A stretch of DNA of 64,000 nt from Pseudomonadota bacterium. Lineage in GTDB: Bacteria > Myxococcota_A > UBA796 > UBA9615. Where the stretch lies: positions 19,863 through 83,862 of the forward strand of contig JAAESI010000213.1 in assembly GCA_024229515.1 (NCBI GenBank), written 5' to 3'. Below the pieces are notes generated by a model. That model was not told where the DNA came from. It did not search any database and was given only the letters and a program-made list of their open reading frames with translations. The translations under genes and the position numbers were made by a program. Below are positions 1 through 8,921 of the stretch, piece by piece (position 1 is the stretch's first letter; each line of letters begins with the position of its first letter).

Positions 1-2
1 CG

Positions 3-236
3 TTCCTGCCGGGACCGTTCCGGAACTCCAACGACTTCATGGGCCGCGTCAAAGCCCAGGGCGTGGTCTTCCTGAACGACGCCGCGGAGACGTCGCTCAA
101 GGGGCTCGTCTCGACCAAGAGCAAGGTCTTCACCCTCACCAGCACCGGCTACGTGGGCGACTCGACGTCGACCGTGCAGGCCATCGTTCGCATCACCAAG
201 TCTCGCGTCCGCTACCTCGAGTGGCGGGAGAAATAG
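3..236 (+). CDS. gspK: Type II secretion protein GspK, C-terminal fragment
   Basis: This is the last 77 codons of an open frame that enters from the left edge and stops at 234-236. GspK is the minor pseudopilin that sits at the tip of the type II secretion pseudopilus in the inner membrane and periplasm. The fragment carries the end pattern I associate with GspK: a strand with FTLTSTG, then VQAIVRI, and a final RVRYLEWRE. No catalytic residue is expected. The assignment rests mainly on position: gspL, gspM and gspN follow with gaps of 9, 3 and 1 bases, the normal order of such operons. The N-terminal pseudopilin signal lies outside the window, so the identity is inferred from the tail and the neighbours. 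Confidence 0.75.
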   Translation, partial: FLPGPFRNSNDFMGRVKAQGVVFLNDAAETSLKGLVSTKSKVFTLTSTGYVGDSTSTVQAIVRITKSRVRYLEWREK

Positions 237-245
237 GGAGGGCCC

Positions 246-1844
246 ATGCCTTCGTACGTCATCGGATTGGACCTCGGCAGCAGTGGGGTCAAAGCGGCGG
301 TCCTGAAGGGCTCGTTCCGCGGCTACGAGGTCGAGGACTTCCTCGATCTGGGGGCCGCCGACTTCGGCGACACCGCCGACATGCCCTCGCCCGCCGCGGA
401 GCACCACGACCAGGAGGAGGAGGACGACGAGTACGACGACGAAGAAGACGGCGAGTCCGTCGAGCCCGCCGCCGCCACCGCCGCCACCGGCGACCTGCTC
501 CCGGCGCAGCCGCTGCCGCCGTCGATCAAGGCCGCCCAGCGGGTGCTCGGCGCCGTCGACGCGCCCCAGGCGCTGATCGTCACCGCCGTGCCCGCCCACC
601 GAGCCTCCTCGTGGCTGCTGGACCTGCCGTTTTCGGACCGCAAGCGCATCGACCAGACCATCGGCTTCGAGGTCGAGAACTACGTGCCCTGGGACCTCGA
701 AGAGGTGGTGCTCGACTACGACATCGTCTCCACCGGCAGCGAAGGCGCCCACGTCTTCGCCGCGATGGTCCCCCGCGAGCGCATCGCCGAGCTGCTCGGC
801 TGGCTCGCCGACATCGAGGTCGACCCCCGCGACATCGCCGTGGACGCGGCCGAGCTCAGCCGCCTCGTCCCCATCTCCGAGGAGTGCGAGGTGGTGCTCG
901 ACATCGGCGCGACCCGCACGCTGATGTGCATCGTGCTGGAGGGCCGCACCCGCTGGATCCGCTCGCTGGACCTGGGCGCCGACAGCTGGGGCGAGGACGG
1001 TGACCTCACCGACTGGCTCCGCCAGGTCCGCGCCTCCCTGCTCGCCGCCGAAGAGTCCGGCGCGCCGTCGATCGACGCCGTGCTGCTGACCGGCGGTGGA
1101 AGCCAACGCGAGGACCTGCTGGACCTGCTCCACGAGGACCTCGGCGTGCCGGTGGAGCTGTTGGAGCTGCCCGAGAGCCCCGTCAACACCGACATGTCCC
1201 CCCGCCCCGGACCGGAGCACGCGCTCGCCTACGCCCTCGCGCTGAAGGGCTTCGGGGACAAGGCCCGAGGCGACATCGGCTTCCGCCGCGAGGAGTTCGC
1301 GTGGAAGGCCGACAGCCGGCTGTACACCCGCCTCGCGATGGCGGGCATCGCCGCGGTGCTGCTGCTGTTCGTCGGCTTCATCGTCATGCACTTCCTGACG
1401 ATGGCGGACCTGCAGAAGCGGCTGGAGACCGCGAACGCACACCTCACCTCGACGGTGCAGACGGCGTTCCCGGAGGTCTCCCCCACGCAGTTGATGACGC
1501 CGGACGGCTCCATCGGCGTGATGCAGGAGCAGGTCTACGCGCTGCAGGGCAAGGCCCAGGCGCTGGAGGGGCCCCCGATGACGGCCCTGGAGTCGATGCG
1601 GGAGATCAGCAACGCCCTGCCGAGCGCGCGCAAGGTCGACGTGGACGAGTACCTCGTCAACACGGAGATGATCCGCCTGCGCGGCAAGACCGACAGCTAC
1701 GGCACCGGCGAAGCGCTGGAGGCCGACGCGCTCGGGAGCGAGAAATTCCCCGGCGCCGAGGTCTCGGACCTGAACAAGGCCCGCGACGGCTCCACCACCT
1801 TCATCCTCACCATTCCGCGCTACGCGGACGACCCGGAGGGTTAG
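246..1844 (+). CDS. gspL: Type II secretion protein GspL (actin-like, bitopic)
   Basis: 532 residues. GspL links the cytoplasmic ATPase GspE to the inner-membrane platform. The N-terminus begins with an actin-fold phosphate loop (GLDLGSSGVKAA, residues 7-18), as in the PilM/GspL superfamily, and a second actin-type motif (LDIGATRTLM) lies near residue 220. A single membrane helix at about residues 364-385 is followed by a periplasmic ferredoxin-like region. The start at 246 has a GGAGGG-like ribosome site just upstream (236-242). An unusual feature is an acidic insert of Glu/Asp at about residues 52-75 in the cytoplasmic half, directly after the first actin strands. The gene lies 9 bases after gspK and 3 bases before gspM, so it is surely in one transcript with them. 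Confidence 0.88.
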   Translation: MPSYVIGLDLGSSGVKAAVLKGSFRGYEVEDFLDLGAADFGDTADMPSPAAEHHDQEEEDDEYDDEEDGESVEPAAATAATGDLLPAQPLPPSIKAAQRVLGAVDAPQALIVTAVPAHRASSWLLDLPFSDRKRIDQTIGFEVENYVPWDLEEVVLDYDIVSTGSEGAHVFAAMVPRERIAELLGWLADIEVDPRDIAVDAAELSRLVPISEECEVVLDIGATRTLMCIVLEGRTRWIRSLDLGADSWGEDGDLTDWLRQVRASLLAAEESGAPSIDAVLLTGGGSQREDLLDLLHEDLGVPVELLELPESPVNTDMSPRPGPEHALAYALALKGFGDKARGDIGFRREEFAWKADSRLYTRLAMAGIAAVLLLFVGFIVMHFLTMADLQKRLETANAHLTSTVQTAFPEVSPTQLMTPDGSIGVMQEQVYALQGKAQALEGPPMTALESMREISNALPSARKVDVDEYLVNTEMIRLRGKTDSYGTGEALEADALGSEKFPGAEVSDLNKARDGSTTFILTIPRYADDPEG

Positions 1845-1847
1845 GCC

Positions 1848-2426
1848 ATGGCCCTACGAGATGGAATCGACGTCGTCGGCGACCGCATTCGCGGCGCGAT
1901 CAACGGCATGGCCCCCCGCGAGCGAGCGCTCGTCGCCTTCACCGTGGCCGTCGTGCTGCTGGTGGTCGGCTGGTTCGTGCAGGGCGCGATGGAGGAGGCC
2001 AAGAGCAAGCTGACCCGCCAGATCGCGGCGACGGCGCAGGCGCAGATCCAGGTCGACGCCCTCATGGCGGAGTACACCGCGCTGTCGGGCAAGGTCACCG
2101 AGATGGACGCCAAGCTGGAGGCCGGTCGCGACTTCCAGCCGCTGACGTGGATCGAGAGCGTCGGCAACGAGATGGCGATCACCGACAAGATCCGCTCGGT
2201 GAACGAGCGCGGGGTCGAAAACACCGACTACTACTCGGCCGCCAAGATCAACATCCGCATCGACGACCTGTCGTTGGCCCAGGTGACGGACTTCGTCTAC
2301 CGGCTGGAGTCGGCGCCGCAGGCGGTGCGCATCGATGAGTGTCGGGTGAAGACGGATCGCAAGGATCGCAATATCCTCGACCTCACGATGGAGATCGCCG
2401 TCCTCAAGCCCGCCGAGGGAGTCTGA
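1848..2426 (+). CDS. gspM: Type II secretion protein GspM
   Basis: 192 residues. GspM is a small bitopic inner-membrane protein that partners GspL in the secretion platform. The layout fits: a short cytoplasmic N-terminus with an ERAL motif, one membrane helix at about residues 27-45, a coiled-coil stretch (about 46-90), then a ferredoxin-like alpha/beta periplasmic domain. The length is close to the usual 150-200 residues. The ATG lies 3 bases after the gspL stop, with GGAGGG inside the end of gspL as the likely ribosome site. The sequence of GspM is poorly conserved in general, so the call depends on size, topology and position between gspL and gspN. Confidence 0.85.
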   Translation: MALRDGIDVVGDRIRGAINGMAPRERALVAFTVAVVLLVVGWFVQGAMEEAKSKLTRQIAATAQAQIQVDALMAEYTALSGKVTEMDAKLEAGRDFQPLTWIESVGNEMAITDKIRSVNERGVENTDYYSAAKINIRIDDLSLAQVTDFVYRLESAPQAVRIDECRVKTDRKDRNILDLTMEIAVLKPAEGV

Positions 2427-2427
2427 C

Positions 2428-3849
2428 GTGAACGACCGGCTCAAGAAGGCCGCGATGGCCTTCGGCTACTCGACGTGGTTCCTGCTTCTGTTCGTGATCC
2501 TCACCTGGCTCACGTTCCCGTGGGGCCGTGTCCGCGACCAGGTCGTGGTCGGCGCTACCGACGCGGGCTGGGCGCTGCGCATGGACTCGCTGGGGTCGGC
2601 GTTCGTGGGCGTGAAGGCCAAGGGCGTCTCCGCCGCCCGCCTGGGACCTGACGGAGAGGCCGGCGCGCCGCTCATCACGTTGGACAAGGTGAAGGTCAAG
2701 GCCGGCTTCGGGGGCGCCGCTGCCGCCGGGCTGGAGGCTCGCTCGATCGCGGCCTCCGGGGGCGTTCCCACCGACGAGTTCGTCTCCCGCATGCTGTCGG
2801 CGATCGGCACGGTCCAGCTGAGCAGCAAGCTGTACGGCGGCAAGGTCAAGGCGACCGTCGACGGTCAGGACGATGGCGAAGCGAGCCGGATCGCGTGGAC
2901 CGCCGACGACCTCGACCTGTCCGAATACGTGCTCCAGACGGAGGCCTTCTCGTCGGAGCCGCGCGGCCGCCTCCGGTCCGTCGCCGACGTGACGTGGCAC
3001 TGGTCCGACCCCAAGAAGTCGTCCGGGAACATCGATCTGAACCTGGACTCGCTGATCCTCGCCAAGACCAAGGTGAGCTTCCTGACGCTGCCGGAGATGT
3101 CGTTCTCGCGCTCCGAAGCGCACCTGAAGCTGTCCCGCGGTAAGGCCGAGTTCCGCGACACGGTGTTCGAGGCGGACGAGGTGGAGGCGCACATTGACGG
3201 CTTCATCACGCTGTCGAACAACTTCATGCGGAGCCGGCTGTCGCTGCAGCTCAAGTTCAAGCTCCGCGACGACCTGGACGGCCTGACCAAGGTGGCGATG
3301 GGGAGCGACCCCAAGCACAAGGACAAGGACGGCTGGTACCACTACCAAATCAACGGGACCTTCTCGAAGCCGCGCTTCCGGGAGAGCCCCGCGGCCGCCC
3401 GCGGAGGCCGTCGATCGGGCTCCCCGAGCCGCACCCCGAGGTCCGCCCTCGAGGACCTCGCGGACGACGACGACGATGACACTCCGAAGCGCAGCAGCCG
3501 CCGCCCGACGAACCGGAAGAACCCGGAGAAGGTCGAGCGTGGGCAGCTGAGCGAGTCGGAGCAGGCCGAGCGCGACGAAGCCGCCGAGCGCATGCGGGAA
3601 GAGCGCATGCAGCGTCGCGAGGAGCGCCGCAAGCGCCGTGAGGAGCTGATGCAGCGCCGCCGCGAGCGTCAGGCGGACCTGGACAGCGCGAGTGACATCG
3701 AGCCGGTGCCAATCGGCACGCTGGAGGACGACAGCCTCCAGATCGACCCCAACGATCTCGAGGAGCCCGAGTTCATCGAGCCCGAGGAGTTCGAGGGCGA
3801 AGAGGGCGAAGAGCTGCCGTTCGAGGACGAGCTCGAGTTCGAGGAGTAG
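2428..3849 (+). CDS. gspN: Type II secretion protein GspN with charged C-terminal tail
   Basis: 473 residues, GTG start one base after the gspM stop. A membrane helix occupies about residues 13-31, and the periplasmic part to about residue 315 is beta-rich, with the hydrophobic/polar alternation of the GspN/AsmA-like family found with T2SS genes in Deltaproteobacteria and Leptospira. The last ~155 residues are unlike a normal GspN. They contain a Pro/Arg linker, an Asp run, a long Arg/Glu-rich stretch with coiled-coil or single-helix character (about 365-410) and a strongly acidic end rich in Glu. This tail has no recognised domain. The gene ends the operon; a minus-strand gene converges 66 bases downstream. 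The family assignment is supported by context, while the role of the tail is unknown. Confidence 0.78.
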   Translation: MNDRLKKAAMAFGYSTWFLLLFVILTWLTFPWGRVRDQVVVGATDAGWALRMDSLGSAFVGVKAKGVSAARLGPDGEAGAPLITLDKVKVKAGFGGAAAAGLEARSIAASGGVPTDEFVSRMLSAIGTVQLSSKLYGGKVKATVDGQDDGEASRIAWTADDLDLSEYVLQTEAFSSEPRGRLRSVADVTWHWSDPKKSSGNIDLNLDSLILAKTKVSFLTLPEMSFSRSEAHLKLSRGKAEFRDTVFEADEVEAHIDGFITLSNNFMRSRLSLQLKFKLRDDLDGLTKVAMGSDPKHKDKDGWYHYQINGTFSKPRFRESPAAARGGRRSGSPSRTPRSALEDLADDDDDDTPKRSSRRPTNRKNPEKVERGQLSESEQAERDEAAERMREERMQRREERRKRREELMQRRRERQADLDSASDIEPVPIGTLEDDSLQIDPNDLEEPEFIEPEEFEGEEGEELPFEDELEFEE

Positions 3850-3915
3850 GTCGCCCGGATCATCACGGCCGACTCGGTCGGACCGCGGACTCGGACGCCA
3901 ACGCGCTGCACGCTC

Positions 3916-5484
3916 CTATTGGGGGCGGCGGATCGTGACGACGAAGTTCGTGCAGACCTCCTCGAACGTGTCCTCCTCGCCGTCCGGCCAGGCGACCGAC
4001 ACGCTCGTCGAAGCCGCGTCGCCGAGCCCGAAGTAGAGCTCCGGGCCGGAGCCGGAGAACGTCCCCAGGCCGCCCGCTTCGACCGTACGGGTCCGGGCGC
4101 CGACCGTGACGCGGGCGCCGATCGCGAACCGGTTGGGGGTCGTGTCGTCGCGGAGGTGGACGACGAGGACGCTGCCGTCGGTGCAGGGGGACCGGAGCAA
4201 GGTCAGCGGCCCCTCGATGTTGCGGACGGCGATGTCCGCGCGGCCGTCGCCGTCGAAGTCGCCGCGGGCGGCGCCGCGGGCGTTGCGGGCTTCCAGCGCG
4301 GGGAGGCCGTTGGGGTCCGACGCGAACACGCCGCCCGTCGCACGGTAGAGCCGGTCGGGCTGATCGAGGAGCGACGGCAGCTCCGACGTGAACAGGCCCC
4401 CGTAGCTGACGAACACCTCGTCCGTGCCGTCCGCGTCGACGTCCACCGGGATCAACGACCACGTGACGTCGCCGTGGACGTGCTCGGCGGGGTCGATCAG
4501 CGTCAGCCCGACGTCCACCCAGCCCCAGTCCGGGAGCCCCGAGAAGAGCCGTGTCCGGCTGACGTCGGTGATCCAGAGGTCCCTCCGGCCGTCGCCGTCG
4601 AGGTCCTGGACCAACGCCCCCATCGGGTTCTCGAGGAAGCCGAACTCGGCCTGGCCACGCTCGCTCCAGGCGCCGCCGCCGAGGTTCTCCCACAGCTCGG
4701 ACGGGTTGCCGATGTCGCCGTCGTCGTTCAGCACGAGCAGGTCGGGGTCACCGTCGCTGTCGAAGTCCTCCCACCGGGCGTGGTGGGTGGTCCCCGGCGT
4801 CTCCGAGACGGACGTCTCCTCGACGCGGACGAAGGCGCCGTCGTCGTTGCGCCAGAGCGAGTTGCCGGCGCCGTCCTGGATCGGGGGCTGGCCCCGGTCC
4901 TCGGACTCGACGTCACGGTGGTGGATGACGTACAGGTCGAGGTCGCCATCGCCGTCGTAGTCGGCCCACGTCCCGCCGGCGGCAAACCCGTCGCCGAGGG
5001 GAAGCGTGAGCGGGTCGCCGAACGTCCGGTCGCCGCCGTTGAACCAGATCATCGCCGTGCCGGGGCCGGCCACGAACAGGTCGAGGAGCCCGTCGCCGTC
5101 CGCGTCCGCCGCGCTCGCCCCGAAGAACTCGCGGCCGTGGTCGCCCAGCTCGAAGGTCGTCTCGGTGAAGCCGGCGCCGTCGCTCCAGAAGACGTGGACG
5201 TCGCCATCGAGCTGGCCCGCGGCTACGTCGCTGAGGCCGTCGCCATCGAAGTCCGCCACGACTACCCCGCCGACCTCCTGCTCAAAAGGCGCGGTCGACT
5301 CGAAGGGGACCTCCGGAAGCTCCTGGAGGCCGTCCCCGGGGGCCCCCCCGCAGCGCCCCAGCGGCGCCACTGTGAGGGTCATCTCGTCGTCCGGGGCCGG
5401 GGTCGGATCGTCGGGCTCGGATGGTGGGCAGGCGCCCAGCGCGAGGGCTGGGGCGATGGTGAGAAGGCGCCAGATGACCCGCAT
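3916..5484 (-). CDS. FG-GAP/VCBS repeat lipoprotein with ASPIC/UnbV-like end
   Basis: 522 residues counted from ATG 5484; an upstream in-frame ATG at 5508 would add eight residues ahead of the signal and is less likely. The signal peptide ends in a lipobox (ALALGAC, Cys near residue 19), so it should be a lipoprotein. The body holds repeated calcium-type FG-GAP/VCBS segments with the core DFDGDGxxD (for example VADFDGDGLSDVAAG and WADYDGDGDLDLYV), which fold as blades of a beta-propeller. The last ~80 residues resemble the ASPIC/UnbV domain (VTVGARTRTVEAGG, WPDGEEDTFEEV). It is a relative of the two paralogues at 58925-60685 and 60682-62367 but lacks their DDDDAT tether. Substrate and partner are unknown; such proteins are normally surface or extracellular. 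Confidence 0.82.
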   Translation of the reverse strand: MRVIWRLLTIAPALALGACPPSEPDDPTPAPDDEMTLTVAPLGRCGGAPGDGLQELPEVPFESTAPFEQEVGGVVVADFDGDGLSDVAAGQLDGDVHVFWSDGAGFTETTFELGDHGREFFGASAADADGDGLLDLFVAGPGTAMIWFNGGDRTFGDPLTLPLGDGFAAGGTWADYDGDGDLDLYVIHHRDVESEDRGQPPIQDGAGNSLWRNDDGAFVRVEETSVSETPGTTHHARWEDFDSDGDPDLLVLNDDGDIGNPSELWENLGGGAWSERGQAEFGFLENPMGALVQDLDGDGRRDLWITDVSRTRLFSGLPDWGWVDVGLTLIDPAEHVHGDVTWSLIPVDVDADGTDEVFVSYGGLFTSELPSLLDQPDRLYRATGGVFASDPNGLPALEARNARGAARGDFDGDGRADIAVRNIEGPLTLLRSPCTDGSVLVVHLRDDTTPNRFAIGARVTVGARTRTVEAGGLGTFSGSGPELYFGLGDAASTSVSVAWPDGEEDTFEEVCTNFVVTIRRPQ

Positions 5485-5577
5485 TCTAGTCGGGGGACCG
5501 CAACCCACTCAAGCTCGATTGGCGCCGTGAGCCGCCTTCTGGCAGGCCACGAGCGCGCAGGTCGGGGGCGGATAGCC

Positions 5578-6546
5578 TCACCCTCCCTCGTGCTCCTCGG
5601 GAACGGCGCAGGCGTAGACGACCTTGGTGACGGTGTCGGCGGCGACGGTGAAGCTCGTCGGGCCCCAGCAGGCGAGCCCCTCGGGCCTGGTCACGGTCAG
5701 CGAGACGTCGCCTGGGGGGACCAGCCCCCAGCTCACGTTCGGGTCCTCCGCGAAGCCTTCGGGGATGGTGTCGCCGGGGGTCACGTCGTCGCCCTGGTAG
5801 ACCACCGGCCCGGCCCCGAAGGCGGCCGAGATCGTGAACTGGGTTCCGGCCAGCTCCTCGCCGTCGCCTTCGACCTCGATCTCGATCATCCCCAGCGCAT
5901 CGTCCCAGGCCGCCTCGAAGAGCTCCTCATGCAGCTCCGTTTCGTGCTTCGGATCGCCGACCGCGATGGTACCGCCCTCGGCCGTCAGCAGGAAGGAGTA
6001 CTCGCTGAACGCACGGACGGTGGCGAGGTAGCCGTCGGGGCCCGCGATGAGCTGGCCGGGGGCGAAGCTCTCCATGGTCAGCTCGGCCGACCCCTCGTCG
6101 TCGGTGGTGGCGAAGTTGGACGTGCCGACCTCGGTCACGAGTGTGTCCGCGATGGGGTCCCAGTCCTCGTTCTCGCCGCCATCGAGGAGCTCGCGGACGT
6201 TCGCGACCACGACCCCCGGGGTGCCTCCGCGTTCGGCCCACAGCGCGTCCAGATCTTCGCCCTGGGCGTCGTCGTCGTCGGGGGCCGCGTCGTCGTCGTC
6301 GTCGTCGTCAGCGACATCGTCGTCGTCAGCAACGACGCCGGAGTCGTCGTCGTCAGCGACGTCGTCGTCGTCCGACGGCTCCTCCGGGCAGCCACATTCG
6401 TCCCAGCGCTGTCCGTCCGCGGCGCAGGTCTGGGCGCCGAGCGCGCTCGCGGGGCAGACGCAGGTCTGGGTCTCGCCCGGCGCGCAGACCGGCTCCCCAC
6501 ATCCCCCTGCGAGCGCCACCACCACCATCAGGACGATCATTCGCAC
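5578..6546 (-). CDS. Asp-rich tethered lipoprotein of unknown function
   Basis: 322 residues. A short signal peptide ends in ALAGGC (Cys near residue 16). A Cys-rich piece follows, with six further Cys in residues 18-52 in a pattern like the short Cys-rich beads seen in Myxococcota surface proteins (GETQTCVCP and QTCAADGQRWDECGCPEE). Then come runs of DDDD broken by VA, SG and AA (about residues 58-95), forming an acidic linker. The C-terminal ~220 residues have mixed alpha/beta content and no motif that I recognise; they may contain carboxypeptidase-regulatory-like beta repeats (AELTMESFAPGQLIAGPDGY). The start ATG at 6546 is the only one that gives a proper signal peptide. It lies between two other minus-strand lipoprotein genes with small gaps, possibly one transcript. 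No function is assigned. Confidence 0.75.
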   Translation of the reverse strand: MRMIVLMVVVALAGGCGEPVCAPGETQTCVCPASALGAQTCAADGQRWDECGCPEEPSDDDDVADDDDSGVVADDDDVADDDDDDDAAPDDDDAQGEDLDALWAERGGTPGVVVANVRELLDGGENEDWDPIADTLVTEVGTSNFATTDDEGSAELTMESFAPGQLIAGPDGYLATVRAFSEYSFLLTAEGGTIAVGDPKHETELHEELFEAAWDDALGMIEIEVEGDGEELAGTQFTISAAFGAGPVVYQGDDVTPGDTIPEGFAEDPNVSWGLVPPGDVSLTVTRPEGLACWGPTSFTVAADTVTKVVYACAVPEEHEGG

Positions 6547-6601
6547 TCGCCGAGACTACCGAAGTTGCCCGGGGAGAGTGCCGCAAATCAGGCACATCGC
6601 C

Positions 6602-7852
6602 TCAGCGCCGCCGGCGGCGTCCCAGCAGCAGGAGCGCCAGGGCTGGCACCACCGAGCCCGGCCCCACCACCGAGGCCGAGCAGCTGAAGTCGAAGCTGCA
6701 GTCCGCGGGAATGGCCTGCGGGCAGTCCGGGTCCTCGAGCGCCGCCTCCTGGTACGCGGCCACGATGTCGTCGAACGTGATGTCGGGGTCCACCTCCAGC
6801 AGTCCGAGGTCCGAGCGCTGCCAGTCCGTCAGCGTCGACAGCCGGTGGGCCGTCATGCGCTCGGCCCGCACGTCCAGGCACCACTCCGAGTCCCCCTCGG
6901 GGCAAGGCTCACACTGAAGCCCGATGACTTCGAAGAGGAAGTCGCACAGGGCTCCCTCCTCGGGCTCCGGGTCCTCCTCGGTGACGACCAACGCGTCCCC
7001 CGGGGTGGAGTCGACGATCGCCGACAGCGACAGCCCCTCGATGGTGTCACCGTCGGGGTGGACCCAGCCCTCGACGGCTACGTCCCACACCAGGCCGCCG
7101 CTGATCGGCGTCCCTTCGGGGTGGTCGGTCGGCGTCATCCAGCCGCGCGGGTTGTCCCACCACAGCTCCGCCGGCTCGAAGATGCGTCCCGAGGGGAAGC
7201 AGGGGGTGCGCAGGAACATGCGGACCAGGAGCCGGGGGGGACCGGCGCGCCGGCCGCCGCGGGTGCCTTCGAGGGACACGAACAGGGGGATCCCGTCGAC
7301 CTGCGAGGCGACGATCGCACCCACGCCCGGGGGCTCACTGAGGGTGAGCCCACCCAGGTCCACCACGTACAGCCCGCCGGCGAAGGCGGACTCCGACGCC
7401 GGATTGCCCAGCGCGTTGGTGGTGAAGTCGTAGCTGATGCCGTCGACCGTCCAGTCGATCTCGATCGAGTACGCCGACATCGGCTCCAGCGGCTCGTCCG
7501 GGGTGTACTCGAACCTCGTCGCCGACTCGGCGGTGAGCACGCCCGGGAGCACCTCGCCCGTGTCGTCCCGCAGGGTGATGAGCACGTTGGTGGCGCGGTC
7601 GAACCGGGCCCAGATCGGAGTGATGAACGGCACCTCGTCGTCGGGGTCGATGCTGAGCGCTACGAGGATCGGATCGGACACCGGAGCGGTGGTCCCACCG
7701 CCGGGGGCGACAACCACGGAGGTGCCCGCGCAGCCAGCCGGAGCCCCGAGGCCAGGGGGTCCCTGCGCCGGTTCCCCCTCGTCTGTGGTTCCAAAGTAGT
7801 CGCAGCCCGCCAACGCGAGCGCAGCCGCCAGAATCAGGCCCCGGGTCCTCAT
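6602..7852 (-). CDS. Secreted Ig-like lipoprotein with C-terminal membrane/Arg signal
   Basis: 416 residues from ATG 7852. The N-terminus is a lipoprotein signal (MRTRGLILAA, then LALAGC, Cys 17). Residues ~58-150 look like a bacterial Ig-like (Big_5/SbsA-type) domain: a protein entity described as extremes of DPDDEVPFITPIWARFDRA and EYTPDEPLEPMSAYSIEID. The middle is beta-rich without a known motif. The C-terminal part holds paired Cys (CDFLFE, LQCEPC, WCLDV, DCSFDFSC), then a hydrophobic stretch (VVPALALLLLG) and five Arg at the very end, which is a MYXO-CTERM-like tail. Having both a lipobox and a C-terminal anchor-type signal is odd and would tether the protein at both ends unless one is not used. 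The Arg run stops exactly at the TGA at 6602-6604. Confidence 0.72.
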   Translation of the reverse strand: MRTRGLILAAALALAGCDYFGTTDEGEPAQGPPGLGAPAGCAGTSVVVAPGGGTTAPVSDPILVALSIDPDDEVPFITPIWARFDRATNVLITLRDDTGEVLPGVLTAESATRFEYTPDEPLEPMSAYSIEIDWTVDGISYDFTTNALGNPASESAFAGGLYVVDLGGLTLSEPPGVGAIVASQVDGIPLFVSLEGTRGGRRAGPPRLLVRMFLRTPCFPSGRIFEPAELWWDNPRGWMTPTDHPEGTPISGGLVWDVAVEGWVHPDGDTIEGLSLSAIVDSTPGDALVVTEEDPEPEEGALCDFLFEVIGLQCEPCPEGDSEWCLDVRAERMTAHRLSTLTDWQRSDLGLLEVDPDITFDDIVAAYQEAALEDPDCPQAIPADCSFDFSCSASVVGPGSVVPALALLLLGRRRRR

Positions 7853-7898
7853 GGCAGTCAGGCTAGCGGGGTTCGTCCCGCGCCCGCCGGGCGGCGTG

Positions 7899-8921
7899 CT
7901 ACCCCACGGCGTCGCGCACGAGGTCGACCACCCACTCGCCCACGTCGAGCCGGTCCTCCAGCATGCGCGCGCGGTTGGTGGCCCAGGTGGCGTCGGTGGC
8001 GGCGGGATCGTCCGCGAGCTCGAAGGCCTTGGCCTCGGCGAAGTCCTGCGAGGGCGTGTTCCACAGCAGCCCGTACCGTTCTTCGAGCTCGAGCATGTAG
8101 CCGAGCTTGGCGGTGTGCACGAACACCGCGGGCGTGCCCAGCACCGCCGCCTCGGCCGCCATCGTGGCTCCCTCGCCGACGTACATCGTCGCCTCGCTGA
8201 GCAGGTGGTGGATGCGCTCGGGGGGCAAGGTGACGGCCATGTGCCGAACCGCCTCGGGGACCCCGCGCTCGCCGCTGACGACGACGCGGATGCGCTCGGA
8301 CAACCGCTGCACGAAGCCCACGCTGTCGACGAAGCCGGTGTCCCCGACGTCGTGGCTCGCTTCCCAGGAGACGAGGCGCACCACCGCGAACGGTTCGTCC
8401 TCGCCCAGCCCCGCCTCGGCGCGGACCGCGGTGTCCGCGGTGAAGCGGTTGGGGTGGAGGTAGGCCAGTTCGTGGTAGCCGGGGTACCGAACCGCCTTGG
8501 ACGGCAGCGGCCCATGCCAGGCGTCGGGCACGTAGAGCCGATCGCACATCGGGAACACGAACCGGTTCGTCGCCGTCGCCGTCTCGGTGTCGTAGAAGAC
8601 CCAACTGGGGACCCCCGTCATCCGGCCCACGGGGGCGATGACGGGACCCATGATCCCGAGCAGCAGATCCGGCTGGAAGCGCTTCACGCGGCGGGTCAGC
8701 TTCGCCGTGCGGACCGCCATCTCCCGCGCGAGGCCGACCATGCCGCCGCCGATGCCGCTGAGGACCTCGTGGGGCAGATCGAGCGCCTTCAGCAGGTGCA
8801 GCGTCACGTCCTTGTCCCGGGCGTAGAACATCACCTCGCCGCCCTCGTCCAGGGTCGTGCGCGCGAGGTGGTGGAAGAACCAGACGTGCGCGGGGTGCAG
8901 GACGTCGAAGAGGAGCTTCAC
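7899..8921 (-). CDS. DUF354 family protein (glycosyltransferase-B-like)
   Basis: 340 residues, GTG start at 8921, overlapping the stop of the glycosyltransferase gene upstream by four bases (GTGA), so the two are translationally coupled. The N-terminus ([18 protein letters not shown]) is the hallmark of DUF354 proteins, which share the GT-B fold of UDP-sugar epimerases and transferases. Further GT-B type features are a Gly-rich loop (LSGIGGGMVGLA, about residue 52), the segment GIMGPVIAPVGRMTGVPSW, and a C-terminal VGEGATMAAEAAVLGTPAVF that looks like a nucleotide-sugar binding site. A role in surface polysaccharide or lipid-linked sugar synthesis is inferred from the family and from the glycosyltransferase next to it. 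The substrate is unknown. Confidence 0.8.
   Translation of the reverse strand: MKLLFDVLHPAHVWFFHHLARTTLDEGGEVMFYARDKDVTLHLLKALDLPHEVLSGIGGGMVGLAREMAVRTAKLTRRVKRFQPDLLLGIMGPVIAPVGRMTGVPSWVFYDTETATATNRFVFPMCDRLYVPDAWHGPLPSKAVRYPGYHELAYLHPNRFTADTAVRAEAGLGEDEPFAVVRLVSWEASHDVGDTGFVDSVGFVQRLSERIRVVVSGERGVPEAVRHMAVTLPPERIHHLLSEATMYVGEGATMAAEAAVLGTPAVFVHTAKLGYMLELEERYGLLWNTPSQDFAEAKAFELADDPAATDATWATNRARMLEDRLDVGEWVVDLVRDAVG

Noticed and set aside
3919..6687. Long open frame on the plus strand, 922 codons
   Set aside because: It runs antisense to two lipoprotein genes with clear signal peptides and domains. The translation is Ala/Arg/Gly/Val-rich with no domain, as expected for the opposite strand of high-GC genes.
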